Source: Saprospiraceae bacterium
GTDB taxonomy: Bacteria; Bacteroidota; Bacteroidia; Chitinophagales; Saprospiraceae
Reading direction: 5' to 3'
Assembly (NCBI GenBank): GCA_947441325.1
Contig: CANETR010000111.1
Span: 1-6,820, forward strand
DNA length: 6,820 nt
In this document: positions 6,462 through 6,820 of the stretch, piece by piece
Layout: every line of letters begins with the position of its first letter
Position numbering within the stretch: position 1 is the stretch's first letter
Program-made: the position numbers and the translations under genes
The notes under the pieces: model-generated
Databases searched by the model: none
Told to the model about the DNA's origin: nothing
The model's input: only the letters and a program-made list of their open reading frames with translations

Positions 6462-6820
6462 AATGGTAATTTTTTTTCACTAATGAGCATTCCCGAAAGT
6501 TCACCTTTTGCAATAAGCTCATCTGATGAATTCTTCATTTCTACCCTGCATTTCAATTTTCCAAGCCGAAAATATATTTTTTCGGAATGAACGATTACCT
6601 TTTCGCCAGGCAATACAATTTTGTAAAATTCTACATTGCTTGAAGTGAATGCAAATTTTGGTCTTTCATTTATGCGGTCCTTCAAAAGATAAAAACCAAA
6701 ACAAACAAGACCAATTTGCGCCATGCTTTCAACAAGTATAACGCCTGGTGTTATTGGACTTTCAGGAAAATGATCTCTATAAAAAAGGGCATCCTTGTTA
6801 AAAGTGTATGTACCCAGAAT
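6458..6820 (-). CDS. FabZ/FabA-like 3-hydroxyacyl-ACP dehydratase, start beyond the right edge
   Basis: This hotdog-fold enzyme would dehydrate 3-hydroxyacyl-ACP to the trans-2-enoyl form in acyl chain elongation. The frame is open to base 6820, giving 120 codons in the window; an internal Met at 6722-6724 lies after the active site and cannot be the true start. The FabZ signature reads DHFPESPITPGVILVESMAQ, with catalytic His at 6770-6772 and Glu at 6728-6730, fourteen residues apart as in FabZ. Further on, FYKIVLPGEKVIVHSE corresponds to the family's PGD/PGE strand region. FabZ proteins are about 140-150 residues, so only some 20-30 residues are missing. Its TGA stop overlaps the ketoacyl synthase start (ATGA), indicating translational coupling and joint work on one acyl chain. 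Housekeeping FabZ versus a specialised dehydratase of a pigment cluster cannot be told apart here. Confidence 0.93.
   Translation of the reverse strand: MLGTYTFNKDALFYRDHFPESPITPGVILVESMAQIGLVCFGFYLLKDRINERPKFAFTSSNVEFYKIVLPGEKVIVHSEKIYFRLGKLKCRVEMKNSSDELIAKGELSGMLISEKKLPL

Noticed and set aside
6458..6724. Dehydratase starting at the ATG at 6722-6724
   Set aside because: This start would remove the catalytic His and Glu of the HFP...PGV...E signature, which is intact in the same frame up to the window edge.

Overview
The window comes from a bacterial chromosome, most likely of the phylum Bacteroidota. The DNA is moderately AT-rich by eye, start codons lack Shine-Dalgarno sequences and instead sit behind A/T-rich leaders, one promoter matches the Bacteroidota -7 box TAnnTTTG, and a mevalonate-pathway gene is present alongside short lipoproteins. 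No marker gene fixes the genus. Every convincing gene lies on the minus strand, so transcription runs from the right edge to the left edge. No RNA gene, insertion sequence, phage gene or CRISPR array was seen, and no gap between genes exceeds about 125 bases.

Reading in the direction of transcription, the right third holds a FabZ-type hotdog dehydratase (start beyond the window) and a FabF-type ketoacyl-ACP synthase, overlapping by four bases. A subtilisin-family protease with four N-terminal membrane helices follows 30 bases later. The first two genes look like part of an acyl-chain-building locus, possibly fatty acid, aryl polyene or flexirubin type. The protease is probably cotranscribed with them.

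The middle holds a self-contained lipoprotein gene with its own -7 box upstream and an intrinsic terminator downstream. Its protein contains two copies of an unrecognised domain marked by a WW-x-x-LP motif.

The left third begins with a small cysteine-rich lipoprotein, translationally coupled by an ATGA overlap to a DUF1446/AtuA-family protein. After 76 bases, which contain six copies of an 8-bp tandem repeat, comes the start of a diphosphomevalonate decarboxylase gene (mvaD). It has no stop codon inside the window and runs off the left edge.

The most interesting points are the four-helix protease fusion, the duplicated-domain lipoprotein, the octamer array directly ahead of mvaD, and the pairing of an AtuA-family gene with an isoprenoid-synthesis gene. 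None of these proves a new system. The window reads mainly as envelope and lipid metabolism.
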